Origin: an uncultured Bacteroidales bacterium
GTDB lineage: Bacteria > Bacteroidota > Bacteroidia > Bacteroidales > FEN-979
Assembly: GCA_903915465.1 (NCBI GenBank)
Contig: CAIWTA010000141.1
Location: 1-42,716 of the forward strand
Length of the DNA stretch: 42,716 nt
Reading direction: 5' to 3'
The notes under the pieces were generated by a model, which was given only the letters and a program-made list of their open reading frames with translations, did not search any database and was not told the DNA's origin. Numbering within the stretch: position 1 is the stretch's first letter; each line of letters starts with the position of its first letter. Both the position numbers and the translations under genes were made by a program. This document shows positions 35,612 to 42,716 of the stretch, in pieces.

Positions 35612-36102
35612 CTTCCAAAAAACCTATCGTCTTTATCTTCCCTTGTTGAATCTTCCAGGGGATATTCCTTCCTCATCGGGAAATAATCCAAATAATCGAC
35701 ATTCAGGATTCGTTTCAAATTGGGATGACCTTCAAAAAGGATTCCAAAAAAATCATAGGTTTCCCGTTCCATCCAGTTAGCTGCAGAAAAGAGGTCTGTC
35801 AAGGTTTTGACGGTTGGATCTCCGATAGAAACGAAGGTTTTGATCCGTATTCTTTTGTTCTGAATAAGATTATGCAAATGGTAGATTACGCCTAAAGGTT
35901 GTGGCATTTCCGGGTAATGGATTCCGAAAAGAGTAGTCAGAAAATTGAATTGAAGATTTGCATCTTCCTTCAGGAAAAAGATCAGATCGTGGAGTATTGT
36001 CCGGTCAACTGTCAACGTCAGCATATCAGAGGTTTCATCAACAGACAAAACATTTTCATTAAATCTTTCTTGAACTTTTCCGATGATCGTTTTGTTATCC
36101 AT
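35608..36102 (-). CDS. nuoC: NADH-quinone oxidoreductase subunit C
   Basis: 164 residues, the 30-kDa peripheral-arm subunit. The conserved core is FNFLTTLFGIHYP, IRIKTFVSIGDPTVKTLTDL, ANWMERETYDFFGILFEGHP, LKRILNVDYLDYFPMRKEYP. Follows nuoB by 28 bp and is coupled to nuoD by ATGA overlap. Confidence 0.97.
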   Translation of the reverse strand: MDNKTIIGKVQERFNENVLSVDETSDMLTLTVDRTILHDLIFFLKEDANLQFNFLTTLFGIHYPEMPQPLGVIYHLHNLIQNKRIRIKTFVSIGDPTVKTLTDLFSAANWMERETYDFFGILFEGHPNLKRILNVDYLDYFPMRKEYPLEDSTREDKDDRFFGR

Positions 36103-36130
36103 TTATTTACAAGAATCAGAATGATCAGGC

Positions 36131-36619
36131 TTAAATGCCAAAACTTTTTAGCAGGGCTTGGTATTCCGGGGAATATCGTCTCCGCAATGGTTCTTTTTCA
36201 ACCAATTCCTGAATTTTCATAAACCCATCGATGATCTGTTCCGGCCGTGGTGGGCATCCCGGAACATACACGTCAACCGGAACCACGCGGTCAATTCCCT
36301 GAAGCACGCTATACGTGTCGAAAATGCCACCACTGGCAGCACAGGCGCCGACAGCAATAACCCATCGGGGTTCCGCCATTTGCAAATAGACCTGTTGGAC
36401 GACCGGCCCCATTTTTTTTGCAATCGTTCCCATCACCATCAGGAGATCGGCTTGCCGTGGGCTAAAGCTTAATCTTTCAGCGCCAAAACGACCAAGATCA
36501 TAATGAGCACCCATTGTTGCCATAAATTCAATTCCACAGCAGGAGGTGGCAAATGGTAACGGCCAGATGGAGTTTTTACGTGCCAGGCCAATGACCTTGT
36601 CTAAATTTGTTGCAAACAA
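36131..36619 (-). CDS. nuoB: NADH-quinone oxidoreductase subunit B (cluster N2); start uncertain
   Basis: 162 residues from TTG 36619. It binds the terminal 4Fe-4S cluster N2 with C27, C28 ([12 protein letters not shown]), C93 (VGACAASGG) and C122 (PGCPPRPEQ). The protein looks intact from [13 protein letters not shown] onward. In this frame the codons before the TTG encode [12 protein letters not shown], which resembles the conserved N-terminus of family members (PEGY...GF-ATNLD). Yet between the in-frame stop (36728-36730) and 36619 there is no ATG, GTG or TTG. An ATA at 36656-36658 sits where ATG would be expected. So the real start may be a rare ATA or a mutated ATG, or translation may begin late at TTG. 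The 8-bp repeat array lies directly upstream. Confidence 0.9.
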   Translation of the reverse strand: MFATNLDKVIGLARKNSIWPLPFATSCCGIEFMATMGAHYDLGRFGAERLSFSPRQADLLMVMGTIAKKMGPVVQQVYLQMAEPRWVIAVGACAASGGIFDTYSVLQGIDRVVPVDVYVPGCPPRPEQIIDGFMKIQELVEKEPLRRRYSPEYQALLKSFGI

Positions 36620-36663
36620 CCCGGGAGAAGTGTATCCTTCAGGAGGGTCGGCTTTTATGTAGG

Positions 36664-36719
36664 TTGATGAGTTGATGAGTTGACGGGTTGATGAGTTGAT
36701 GAGTTGATGAGTTGATGAG
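36664..36719. repeat. Seven tandem 8-bp repeats between nuoA and nuoB
   Basis: TTGATGAG on the plus strand, seven contiguous units; the third is the variant TTGACGGG. It reads CTCATCAA on the nuo coding strand, contains no start codon in the nuoB frame, and ends 5 bp from the ATA codon that may start nuoB. Confidence 0.97.
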
Positions 36720-36735
36720 TTATAACATTACGTTT

Positions 36736-36770
36736 TTCGACTTTCGACTTTTGACTTTCGACTTTCGACT
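36736..36770. repeat. Five tandem 7-bp repeats after the nuoA stop
   Basis: TTCGACT on the plus strand, five contiguous units; the third is TTTGACT. The array ends 3 bp from the nuoA stop codon. It is a different unit and period from the neighbouring 8-bp array, with 16 bp between them. Confidence 0.97.
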
Positions 36771-36773
36771 TAT

Positions 36774-37154
36774 TTAATCCCAATCCAGGGCTTTCTTTTT
36801 GATGATATAAAAAAAGCCAAAGAGTAAGAAACCGAGAAAAAGCAACATTTCCAGAAATCCATTCCAGCCAAACTCCTTGAAATTAATTGCCCATGGGTAG
36901 AAGAAAATTATTTCAACATCAAACAAAACAAATAATATTGCTATCAGGAAATACTGGATTGAGAAGGGAAATCTCGCGTTTCCTTTAATTTCAATACCAC
37001 ATTCAAAATTTTCTTCTTTTCTGATACTATGTATTTTTTTTCTTTTTCCTCCGATGAAATGCGTCAATGTCATGGTTATAGCTACAAATCCAAAAGCCAC
37101 CATGGATTGTATCAGGATGGGAAAATAGTCGAAAGGTGTAATGACGTTTATCAT
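36774..37154 (-). CDS. nuoA: NADH-quinone oxidoreductase subunit A
   Basis: 126 residues, three membrane helices. Conserved loop NFECGIEIKGNARFPFSIQY and second helix ILFVLFDVEIIFFYPWA. First gene of the nuo operon. The ATG at 37154 is 22 bp downstream of a full -7 promoter match. Unlike the other junctions in this operon, the junction to nuoB is long (154 bp) and filled with tandem repeats. Confidence 0.97.
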   Translation of the reverse strand: MINVITPFDYFPILIQSMVAFGFVAITMTLTHFIGGKRKKIHSIRKEENFECGIEIKGNARFPFSIQYFLIAILFVLFDVEIIFFYPWAINFKEFGWNGFLEMLLFLGFLLFGFFYIIKKKALDWD

Positions 37155-37176
37155 TTTAATTTAGAATTATTCTTTA

Positions 37177-37184
37177 CAAAGATA
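37177..37184 (-). promoter_or_regulatory. Candidate promoter (-7 element) of the nuo operon
   Basis: On the minus strand this reads TATCTTTG, a full TAnnTTTG match, placed so that transcription would start about 16 nt before the nuoA ATG. A TTTTTG lies upstream, closer than the usual -33 spacing. Confidence 0.55.
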
Positions 37185-37272
37185 ATCCTTTTCAAAAATG
37201 ATTTTCCTTTCTCATTGAAAAACCTTTGATATTCTATCCAGGTATTCCAGGAAATTGAAAATCTTTTTTCTA

Positions 37273-37575
37273 TTAATCAAGATGCAGAATCGGGCTTGTA
37301 TAGATAACAAGGGGTTTCACAACAGCTATTGGCGTATAAATATCCCAACCCCTTGCATGCTCGAGTGTTGAGTTTTCTCTGTAAAGCTTCTGGTTCGCCA
37401 TTCCGCCGTCCAAAGCTTCCACTGGACAAGCATCAAGGCAAAGTTTGCACTTGCAGTGAACGTCACGTGGATGGAATCCTCTGGGAGCCAAATCCAAACG
37501 TTCAGCGCTGGCGATGCCGCATTGAACCGCACCCAAACCAAGGGCAATGGATTTTATTTCTTCATATTTAAGCAT
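37273..37575 (-). pseudogene. Remnant of a 4Fe-4S (epoxyqueuosine-reductase-like) protein
   Basis: The open frame of 100 codons joins two pieces that are normally far apart in a larger 4Fe-4S protein family (about 250-280 residues, from memory). The N-terminal piece is ALGLGAVQCGIASAERLDLA with APRGFHPRDV, and the ferredoxin-like piece is CKCKLCLDACPVEALDGG. In relatives GFHPRDV is followed by a domain of well over 100 residues before the cluster motif; here the two are fused directly. After HARGWDIYT, where a second CxxCxxxCP motif would be expected, the sequence becomes PIAVVKPLVIYTSP and stops. This suggests an in-frame internal deletion plus loss of the C-terminus. It could still make a small ferredoxin-like peptide. 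Confidence 0.6.
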
Positions 37576-37598
37576 CCTAAGAGTTGCAACATCAGAAC

Positions 37599-37913
37599 CT
37601 ATCTCTTTTTGTATGACTTTGAAGCTCTATTTCCGCCGAGGAATCCCCAGCCTCCGCTACCGATTATAAATCCAAAGGCATACCAGGCACCGTTGTTATT
37701 CGATGCAAAAACAGAAACATCGTCCCGCCAAAGCATTGCAATCAGATCAATGGGGGCAATAATGCCGTGCCACAAACCGCCCCAGAAGCCAAATGTATGC
37801 CCTTTAAGACATTCTGTTATGACTTCTTTGTTGGCGCATCCTGATATGAATATCAGCACTGCAAAGAGCATCAAGGTTAACATAACTTCATTTTGAGATA
37901 ATAGTCTTTTCAT
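37599..37913 (-). CDS. Small conserved lipoprotein
   Basis: 104 residues. Hydrophobic signal (MLTLMLFAVLIFI) with lipobox ISGC, cysteine at residue 26, so probably a lipoprotein of the envelope. The mature part has GHTFGFWGGLWHGIIAPIDL, an acidic spacer, NNNGAWYAFGFIIGSGGWGF and a basic end (SKSYKKR). This GFWxGLWHG...NNGxWYxFGFxxGxGG pattern is one I recognise from small conserved proteins in several phyla, without known function. An alternative start at codon 11 (37883) is possible. A 37-codon ORF upstream overlaps its ATG by 4 nt. Confidence 0.82.
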   Translation of the reverse strand: MKRLLSQNEVMLTLMLFAVLIFISGCANKEVITECLKGHTFGFWGGLWHGIIAPIDLIAMLWRDDVSVFASNNNGAWYAFGFIIGSGGWGFLGGNRASKSYKKR

Positions 37914-38023
37914 TTTTTTGCGTATTTATGAGTTGGGACTAATTGACTTATATCACTCCAGCCTGGAATACCTTTATCCGTATCGATTTCGAGATTATTC
38001 AGCGAACCCATTCTTGTTGACAT
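37910..38023 (-). CDS. Possible small protein (37 residues) coupled to the lipoprotein gene
   Basis: ATG 38023 opens a frame of 37 codons, beginning MSTRMGSLNNLEID and ending GWSDISQLVPTHKYAKK. Its TGA overlaps the lipoprotein ATG as ATGA, the coupling arrangement also seen twice in the nuo operon. It is hydrophilic with no signal peptide. It lies 24 bp after the stop of the PNGase F-like gene. The frame is open a further 6 codons upstream, to a stop at 38042-38044. I do not recognise the sequence. It could also be the degraded end of an older gene. Confidence 0.45.
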   Translation of the reverse strand: MSTRMGSLNNLEIDTDKGIPGWSDISQLVPTHKYAKK

Positions 38024-38047
38024 CCGTCTGTTTTGCCAGGTTTATGA

Positions 38048-41000
38048 TCAGCGGATCATTATCTTTTTTACCACAGACCCATTTGTGCTGGTAACCGAAA
38101 CCAAATATAAACCCTTGGGATAAGCATGCAGGTCAATGGGTATATTCATTTGCTTAGCCTGGGGATAAGATCTGTTAAATACTTCATTTCCCAGCAAAGT
38201 ATGAATGATGACCTGAATATCCTGAGATCGTTCAAACAAAACAGAAAGGGTAAAAACCCCGTTTGAAGGATTCGGGTGAATGTTTATGTAGCCGAAAGGA
38301 TTCGTTTCCGGAACATCAATGGTCATTCCGACGGTAAAACACTGTACTATTCTTCGTCCGAAATCAGCCTGTAACGTTTTCACCAGTTTCCCAGTCATAT
38401 CGTATAATCTCGCGTATCCTGAAGTGCCATTGCCATAAGGCGGCATATTTGCCCAGTACGAAAGTCCTTCGCCTTCTGAATTTCCCACAATCAGCATATA
38501 GCACCCTTTATTGAGCTCCAGTGTATCGTTGTACTCAGTGTTCTCAACTAATTCTCCATTCTGGTAAAGGATTTTTCCATCCTGATCTTCTAATTTCCAG
38601 GATAAGGCTGATGCCATGTGGTTGGATTTAAAATTGAAACGAAGGATATTGTCATAAGTCGGGGGTATATTGAAAGGTGCTGTCATCGAATTGTCATAAG
38701 CATATTCATCTTCCCCATTATTCGGATTAAGGACAGTAAAGATGAAGCGGTTATCTCCGGCTGTCCAGGAAGACCAGTCAACCGGCGGAAGGGCGACTCT
38801 CACAGTATCCTGGAAAGCCAGTAATCCGCTCCAATGATATAACTGAAGTTTTGGAATTCCAATTGGACCATAAGAAATATCCATATTTTTCAGTGTATCT
38901 GTGCCATTGTTTTTTATCGCGATTATCGGGCTTCCGCACATCGGATTATACCGGTTGTAAAGGTTATCAAGGTTGGGGGAGATTACTTCTTCCAAGGCTG
39001 CATCCAGTTTAAAATTAGGCTTTCCATAAGTGATCAGCTGAGATTCTATCTGGTAATAGGGATAACTTCCCTGTCCGTTCCAGTTGTACCCGCTTTGAAG
39101 GTCATAATCAATGATCAGGGTATCGTTGGGTACAATAAAATCAGAAAGTTCAAAGTTTGCAGTCCTTACTTCTGCTCCCGGGCACCATTCTGCCCTGTCG
39201 TACAGCCAGGTTCCTCCTTGGGGATAAAGCGGATTCAGACCGCAATCATCTCTCCATACCCAATGGTTATAAGCAAGGGCGCCATTCACATACAGTGTAT
39301 TATTTCTTGGACAGAATTCGGAACAGTTCAGATTTCCCCCGAACCCATGGCCTGTAATCCGCATTTTCAGCCTTGCATTTTTTACATTGTTATCTATTTT
39401 CACTTTCACAGGTGGTAAGTTATGCGATTCAGCTTTGTCATATCCATGAGAACCTGTATAAATATTACGAATGCCAAGGACATCCCTGGGTGGGATTCCT
39501 TCAATCATTTTAACCTTCATATCCAGTAATTCCTGCCAGTTACCAGCTGCCAGGTGCACGGAATCCCTAAGCAGTGGCGCATAATCTGTTATGTCAAAAA
39601 CCCAGGTCCAGCCATTGCCAAGACTTAGGTTGTTGCCATAGGGAGTGATATATCTGGCCAGTTCATATCTTTCTGTTACTTCAAATGGTGCCCCGTAATA
39701 TCCATGGTCAATTCTCCTTAATATCCCGTCAGGAGTTACAAGAACAGAATCCAATGCCCTTCCCGCTGAATCATAAACATAATTGTTATAATAAGCGTGA
39801 AATTTGGCCAGGGTATCTGTGGGAATATAAGGATGAAGTGTATCTTCGTACATCACGATCATGATGGGAGGCTGTGAAAGGGTATCCACCATAAGGGTTG
39901 AATCGAGGAGCGCGGGGGCATATAATCCCTGTTCGAATTTTATCGTTGGTCTGAGGGCTGAAGCTTCCAGGTTCCTGAAACGGTCTTTCCCATGATAACT
40001 CTGCCATTCCGGGTATCCTATGAGGCTGGCCGGATGATTTCCAGGAGCTGCATCACCAGCCAGAAAACCTTCCCCGTCGTTAAATTTGTAATAGGTCAGA
40101 AGATTTGCATAATCAGGATTTGAGGGTTGGATGTCGCGATACATGATCTCGCGGATAGCTGTATCATTTAAGGCTTTATTCCAGATTGAAAAATCATCAA
40201 TGTAGCCGTCATAGAACAGATCATTACCAGTACCCGACGAACCGATCCTGAATTGAGTGACCCCGTTCATGGGCTTGAATTTTCCGACGGCAAAGAACCA
40301 CTGCTGGCCATTGAGGAATATCTTCATCCATCCTTTCCTGGAATCCTTGGTAAAAGCCCAGTGGTTCCATTTGCCCCTGTACTGTGAAGGATCAGCGGCT
40401 GCTTTCGACATGCGGTCATAACCGGTGGAGGTTCTCCCGGCATCCCAATATATTTTACCATCGCTCCAGGGCAGGTGAACATTCAACACCCGCGCACCTG
40501 TGCTGTCCAACCCTTCAAAAATAGTGTTGTTCTGGGGTTGCAGGATGGAATCCCCGAATTGCCAGAAAGCAATAGTGATGGCTGAATCAATTTCAATAAA
40601 AACAGAAGCCGGGACATTCAGGAAATCCATGTCATGAAACTTTAAAAAAGCTTCTTTCTCATCACTCCTTATACTGATTCCGGGCGATACACTATCGGCC
40701 GCATTAATGATGCTTCCTGCTCCCGACAAGTCAGAGAAACTGAAGTCCACAATCACATTGGAAATCCCGTCCCAGATAAACGGATATGTGAAGGGAATAG
40801 TTTGCCATCCGGTTGCCGGGATAAAAGAAGTTTGTTCACAAACGGTTGTAAATCCTGAGTTTTCATAGCTGCCAGATCCAAGAGAATCCAAGGTAGTCTG
40901 TTTTAACCGGAGGATGAATTTTTTCGGCGTTGGACCCGTAGCCATAAATTTCAGCTGCAGCCCGGTAAGCTGACCAGGGGTTAATCCGGCAGAAACCAAT

Positions 41001-41494
41001 TCGGATCCTTTCCATAAACTTTGATTTCTTACATCATGATAAGACGCCTGAAAGAGGTTGCCGGTACGATTGCTGTCTCCCACCACCACAGTGACTTGAG
41101 GCACTGTATTATTGGAATATTCAAAATAGGGTTGATATGCCCAGGCGGTTTGATTCATGTATATCAGGGAGTCGGGGGTTGTCCCGTTATAGGTATAGTT
41201 CGGATGGGTATAAAGAATAGAGTCCCAGACTCCGGTATGTTTGTATAAATAAGTGTAGGTAAGGTAATCCCATTCGCCACAGGCTGGTGACTGGTTTGGG
41301 TTACATTTCAACGTATAATAGAGCAGGATTTTCCCCCAGCGATGGGTACTGTCGGGAAAAAGGAATTTACTTTCCTGTGGCGATCCGAAAGTAAATGTCT
41401 GAACTGTTGTCGTGTCTCCCGGCCCGGCATAAGTAGTGATTCCAAATCCGAGACCGAGCAACAACAAAATTGTTGATGGTGAAAATAACCTCAT
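38048..41494 (-). CDS. T9SS-exported peptide-N-glycosidase F-like protein with LamG insertion
   Basis: 1148 residues, signal peptide about 1-23. PNGase F-like parts are split. The first part (about 28-90) has CGEWDYLTYTYLY with D76 placed like the catalytic Asp60 of Elizabethkingia PNGase F (CDEWD). The fold resumes near YELARYITPYG (610-620) and continues to GHGFGGNLNCSEFCPRN, with E726 placed like Glu206 (CAEWC). It then shows PQGGTWLYDRAEWCPG, matching the DRAGWCPG segment. Between the parts lie about 500 residues with a beta domain (about 130-300) and a LamG/jellyroll domain (about 300-455, FLNGQQWFF, YIDDFSIWNKAL). C-terminal: FNIII-like domains and a type A sorting tail (INIHPNPSNGVF, KGLYLVSV, VKKIMIR). 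It probably removes N-glycans or binds glycoproteins outside the cell; activity is inference. Confidence 0.85.
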   Translation of the reverse strand: MRLFSPSTILLLLGLGFGITTYAGPGDTTTVQTFTFGSPQESKFLFPDSTHRWGKILLYYTLKCNPNQSPACGEWDYLTYTYLYKHTGVWDSILYTHPNYTYNGTTPDSLIYMNQTAWAYQPYFEYSNNTVPQVTVVVGDSNRTGNLFQASYHDVRNQSLWKGSELVSAGLTPGQLTGLQLKFMATGPTPKKFILRLKQTTLDSLGSGSYENSGFTTVCEQTSFIPATGWQTIPFTYPFIWDGISNVIVDFSFSDLSGAGSIINAADSVSPGISIRSDEKEAFLKFHDMDFLNVPASVFIEIDSAITIAFWQFGDSILQPQNNTIFEGLDSTGARVLNVHLPWSDGKIYWDAGRTSTGYDRMSKAAADPSQYRGKWNHWAFTKDSRKGWMKIFLNGQQWFFAVGKFKPMNGVTQFRIGSSGTGNDLFYDGYIDDFSIWNKALNDTAIREIMYRDIQPSNPDYANLLTYYKFNDGEGFLAGDAAPGNHPASLIGYPEWQSYHGKDRFRNLEASALRPTIKFEQGLYAPALLDSTLMVDTLSQPPIMIVMYEDTLHPYIPTDTLAKFHAYYNNYVYDSAGRALDSVLVTPDGILRRIDHGYYGAPFEVTERYELARYITPYGNNLSLGNGWTWVFDITDYAPLLRDSVHLAAGNWQELLDMKVKMIEGIPPRDVLGIRNIYTGSHGYDKAESHNLPPVKVKIDNNVKNARLKMRITGHGFGGNLNCSEFCPRNNTLYVNGALAYNHWVWRDDCGLNPLYPQGGTWLYDRAEWCPGAEVRTANFELSDFIVPNDTLIIDYDLQSGYNWNGQGSYPYYQIESQLITYGKPNFKLDAALEEVISPNLDNLYNRYNPMCGSPIIAIKNNGTDTLKNMDISYGPIGIPKLQLYHWSGLLAFQDTVRVALPPVDWSSWTAGDNRFIFTVLNPNNGEDEYAYDNSMTAPFNIPPTYDNILRFNFKSNHMASALSWKLEDQDGKILYQNGELVENTEYNDTLELNKGCYMLIVGNSEGEGLSYWANMPPYGNGTSGYARLYDMTGKLVKTLQADFGRRIVQCFTVGMTIDVPETNPFGYINIHPNPSNGVFTLSVLFERSQDIQVIIHTLLGNEVFNRSYPQAKQMNIPIDLHAYPKGLYLVSVTSTNGSVVKKIMIR

Positions 41495-41678
41495 GGTGCT
41501 ATGGATAAAAACATTGTCTGGTAAAAATAAACAATAAGTCAGTACTGTCGCTGAATTATTAAGGTTTCATCTCTTAAGGGTTTAATCTTTTTATGGGTCA
41601 ATTCCCTGTAGCTTTTTGAGAATGCAGGAATTCAGAATGCAGATGCCCCTTTGCTGCTGGGTAGTTCATTAATATGGT

Positions 41679-42539
41679 CTAAATTCTATACAGATTCAGC
41701 AAGGCTGATTCGATTGCAGGAAACTGGAAAACGAAGCCATTTTTAAGCAATTTCTCCGGCAGCACTTTCTGACCATTCAAAAGAGAGATTGCTCCTTCAC
41801 CATAAAGCGCTTTTAAAGCAAAGTTGGGAACTTTCATGATGGCTGGTTGTGTGAGAACTTTCCCGAAGGTTTTGGTGAAATGCAGATTGGTTGTTGGATT
41901 GGGTGCCACGCCATTCACAATTCCTGATATTTTATCATTTGCGATTACAAAGTCAAAGATATTCATAAGATCCCTGACATGTATCCACGAAAAATCCTGT
42001 TGTCCATCGCCAACGACTCCGCCTAATCCAACACTGAACATTTTATGCAGACTTGCCAATGCCCCTCCGTTCCTTCCAAGTACAACTCCGGTTCGGATTA
42101 TGACCACACGGCAACAGGATTGTGCTGCAAGCGCTTCGGCTTCCCATTCTCTACAAACTTTTCCAAGGAAGTCGTCTGAGAAGCGGGTACTTTCTTCCGT
42201 GTGCGTGCTATGGGAATCATAGATTCCGATGGCGGATGCAGAAATGAACACCTTCGGTTTTGTCCGGGATTTTATAATACATTTTGCAATCTTCCTCGTC
42301 GTGCCGATCCGGCTTTGATAAATTTCGTTCTTGTAGCTTTCCGACCAGCGATGAATGATTGGAGCACCAGCCAGGTTGATGACAACATCTGCACCCTCAA
42401 TATTCTTTGTAGTGAACGTATCATCATCCATAGCAAAGGATTCCCTGTCGATAATGATAAAATTCCATTCTGTCCCTGAAAATTTTTGAATCAGTTCCTG
42501 GCCAATAAAACCTGAAGAACCGCTAAGACTTACCTGCAT
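41679..42539 (-). CDS. TIGR01777-type NAD(P)-dependent epimerase (SDR family)
   Basis: 286 residues, cytosolic. N-terminal Rossmann motif SGSSGFIGQEL. Family blocks visible: INLAGAPIIHRWSESYKNEI with SRIGTTRKI, FISASAIGIYD, CREWEAEA, VIIRTGVVLGRNGGAL, QDFSWIHVRDLMNIFDF, GIVNGVAPNP, and the C-terminal DUF1731-like part (VPNFALKALYGEGAISLLNGQKVLPEKL). The substrate is not known for this family. Length is close to the usual 290-300. ATG 42539 directly precedes the first beta strand. A minus-strand TATTTTTG at 42645-42652 is a possible but distant -7 element. Confidence 0.93.
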   Translation of the reverse strand: MQVSLSGSSGFIGQELIQKFSGTEWNFIIIDRESFAMDDDTFTTKNIEGADVVINLAGAPIIHRWSESYKNEIYQSRIGTTRKIAKCIIKSRTKPKVFISASAIGIYDSHSTHTEESTRFSDDFLGKVCREWEAEALAAQSCCRVVIIRTGVVLGRNGGALASLHKMFSVGLGGVVGDGQQDFSWIHVRDLMNIFDFVIANDKISGIVNGVAPNPTTNLHFTKTFGKVLTQPAIMKVPNFALKALYGEGAISLLNGQKVLPEKLLKNGFVFQFPAIESALLNLYRI

Positions 42540-42670
42540 AATCCGTTGATTTTAATTTTTAGCCCCTATCCCCGGCGGGACTGACTAAAAAGTTGTTTTT
42601 ATTTTCTCGCAGAGTGCCCCACCTCAAGGAAATTATAGGAACTTCAAAAATAATAACTTTTTGGTCAATT

Positions 42671-42703
42671 GTACTTTCTTTTGCTTCCACCAAAAGAAAG
42701 TAC
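42671..42703. repeat. Perfect 13-bp hairpin repeat (dispersed-element-like)
   Basis: GTACTTTCTTTTG (42671-42683), loop CTTCCAC, CAAAAGAAAGTAC (42691-42703). Further CCAAAGAAAAG follows to the window end. Sequences of this type (ACTTTCTTTTGG...CAAAAGAAAGT) are familiar as intergenic repeats scattered through Bacteroidota and other genomes. There is no T tract, so it is not a standard terminator. Confidence 0.75.
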
Positions 42704-42716
42704 CAAAGAAAAGTCA

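Noticed and set aside
36664-36770. CRISPR-like array
   Set aside because: Units are 7-8 bp, contiguous and without spacers; these are simple tandem repeats.
41595-41670. Minus-strand frame of about 23 codons (starts MNYPAAKGH) between the epimerase and PNGase F-like genes
   Set aside because: No coupling to a neighbour and no coding signature; probably chance.

Overview
The window is a stretch of a Bacteroidota chromosome. Four things in the sequence point there: many large secreted proteins ending in type IX secretion (T9SS) type A sorting tails, an Omp28-type thioredoxin-fold protein, -7 promoter elements of the form TAnnTTTG with no Shine-Dalgarno sequences, and a complete 14-gene nuo cluster whose NuoG is the short, Fe-S-only form. 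No rRNA, tRNA, CRISPR array, transposase or phage gene was seen.

Layout. Bases 1-6029 (+) hold the 3' end of one secreted protein gene and a complete 1540-residue paralogue. Both end in the same module with two EF-hand (dockerin-like) calcium loops, and even their 3' ends and terminators are nearly identical. Bases 6226-9318 (+) hold a short exported protein, a small exported protein with three EADF repeats, an eight-TPR protein and a HAD phosphatase. A minus-strand gene (9479-10912) encodes a T9SS protein built of nine 29-residue Trp-rich repeats. Bases 11073-16318 (+) are a tandem pair of T9SS proteins made of PKD-like domains, duplicated together with their promoter regions. Bases 16341-23673 (-) hold ydcF-like, glyQS, a T9SS protein, a transglutaminase-like cytosolic protein and an Omp28/PKD/T9SS protein. 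A small ferritin-like gene (23796-24257, +) follows.

Bases 24259-37154 (-) are nuoA-nuoN in canonical order, encoding a full NADH:quinone oxidoreductase with the NADH-input module EFG. Most genes abut or overlap by a few bases. The exception is the nuoA-nuoB junction, which holds two unrelated tandem-repeat arrays and leaves nuoB without an ATG, GTG or TTG at its conserved N-terminus. Upstream lie a remnant of a 4Fe-4S protein, a small lipoprotein, and a 37-codon ORF overlapping the lipoprotein start by ATGA. Then come a 1148-residue T9SS protein that looks like peptide-N-glycosidase F split by a large insertion containing a LamG domain, and a TIGR01777-type epimerase.

Most notable: near-perfect sigma-54 promoters (GG-N10-GC) sit in front of three of the secreted multidomain protein genes. 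Two of them share a conserved block about 160 bp upstream, suggesting an enhancer-controlled surface-protein regulon. The other points of interest are the nuoA-nuoB repeats and nuoB start, the split PNGase F-like enzyme, the EADF-repeat protein and the small coupled ORF. All domain names come from reading the sequence; no database search was run.
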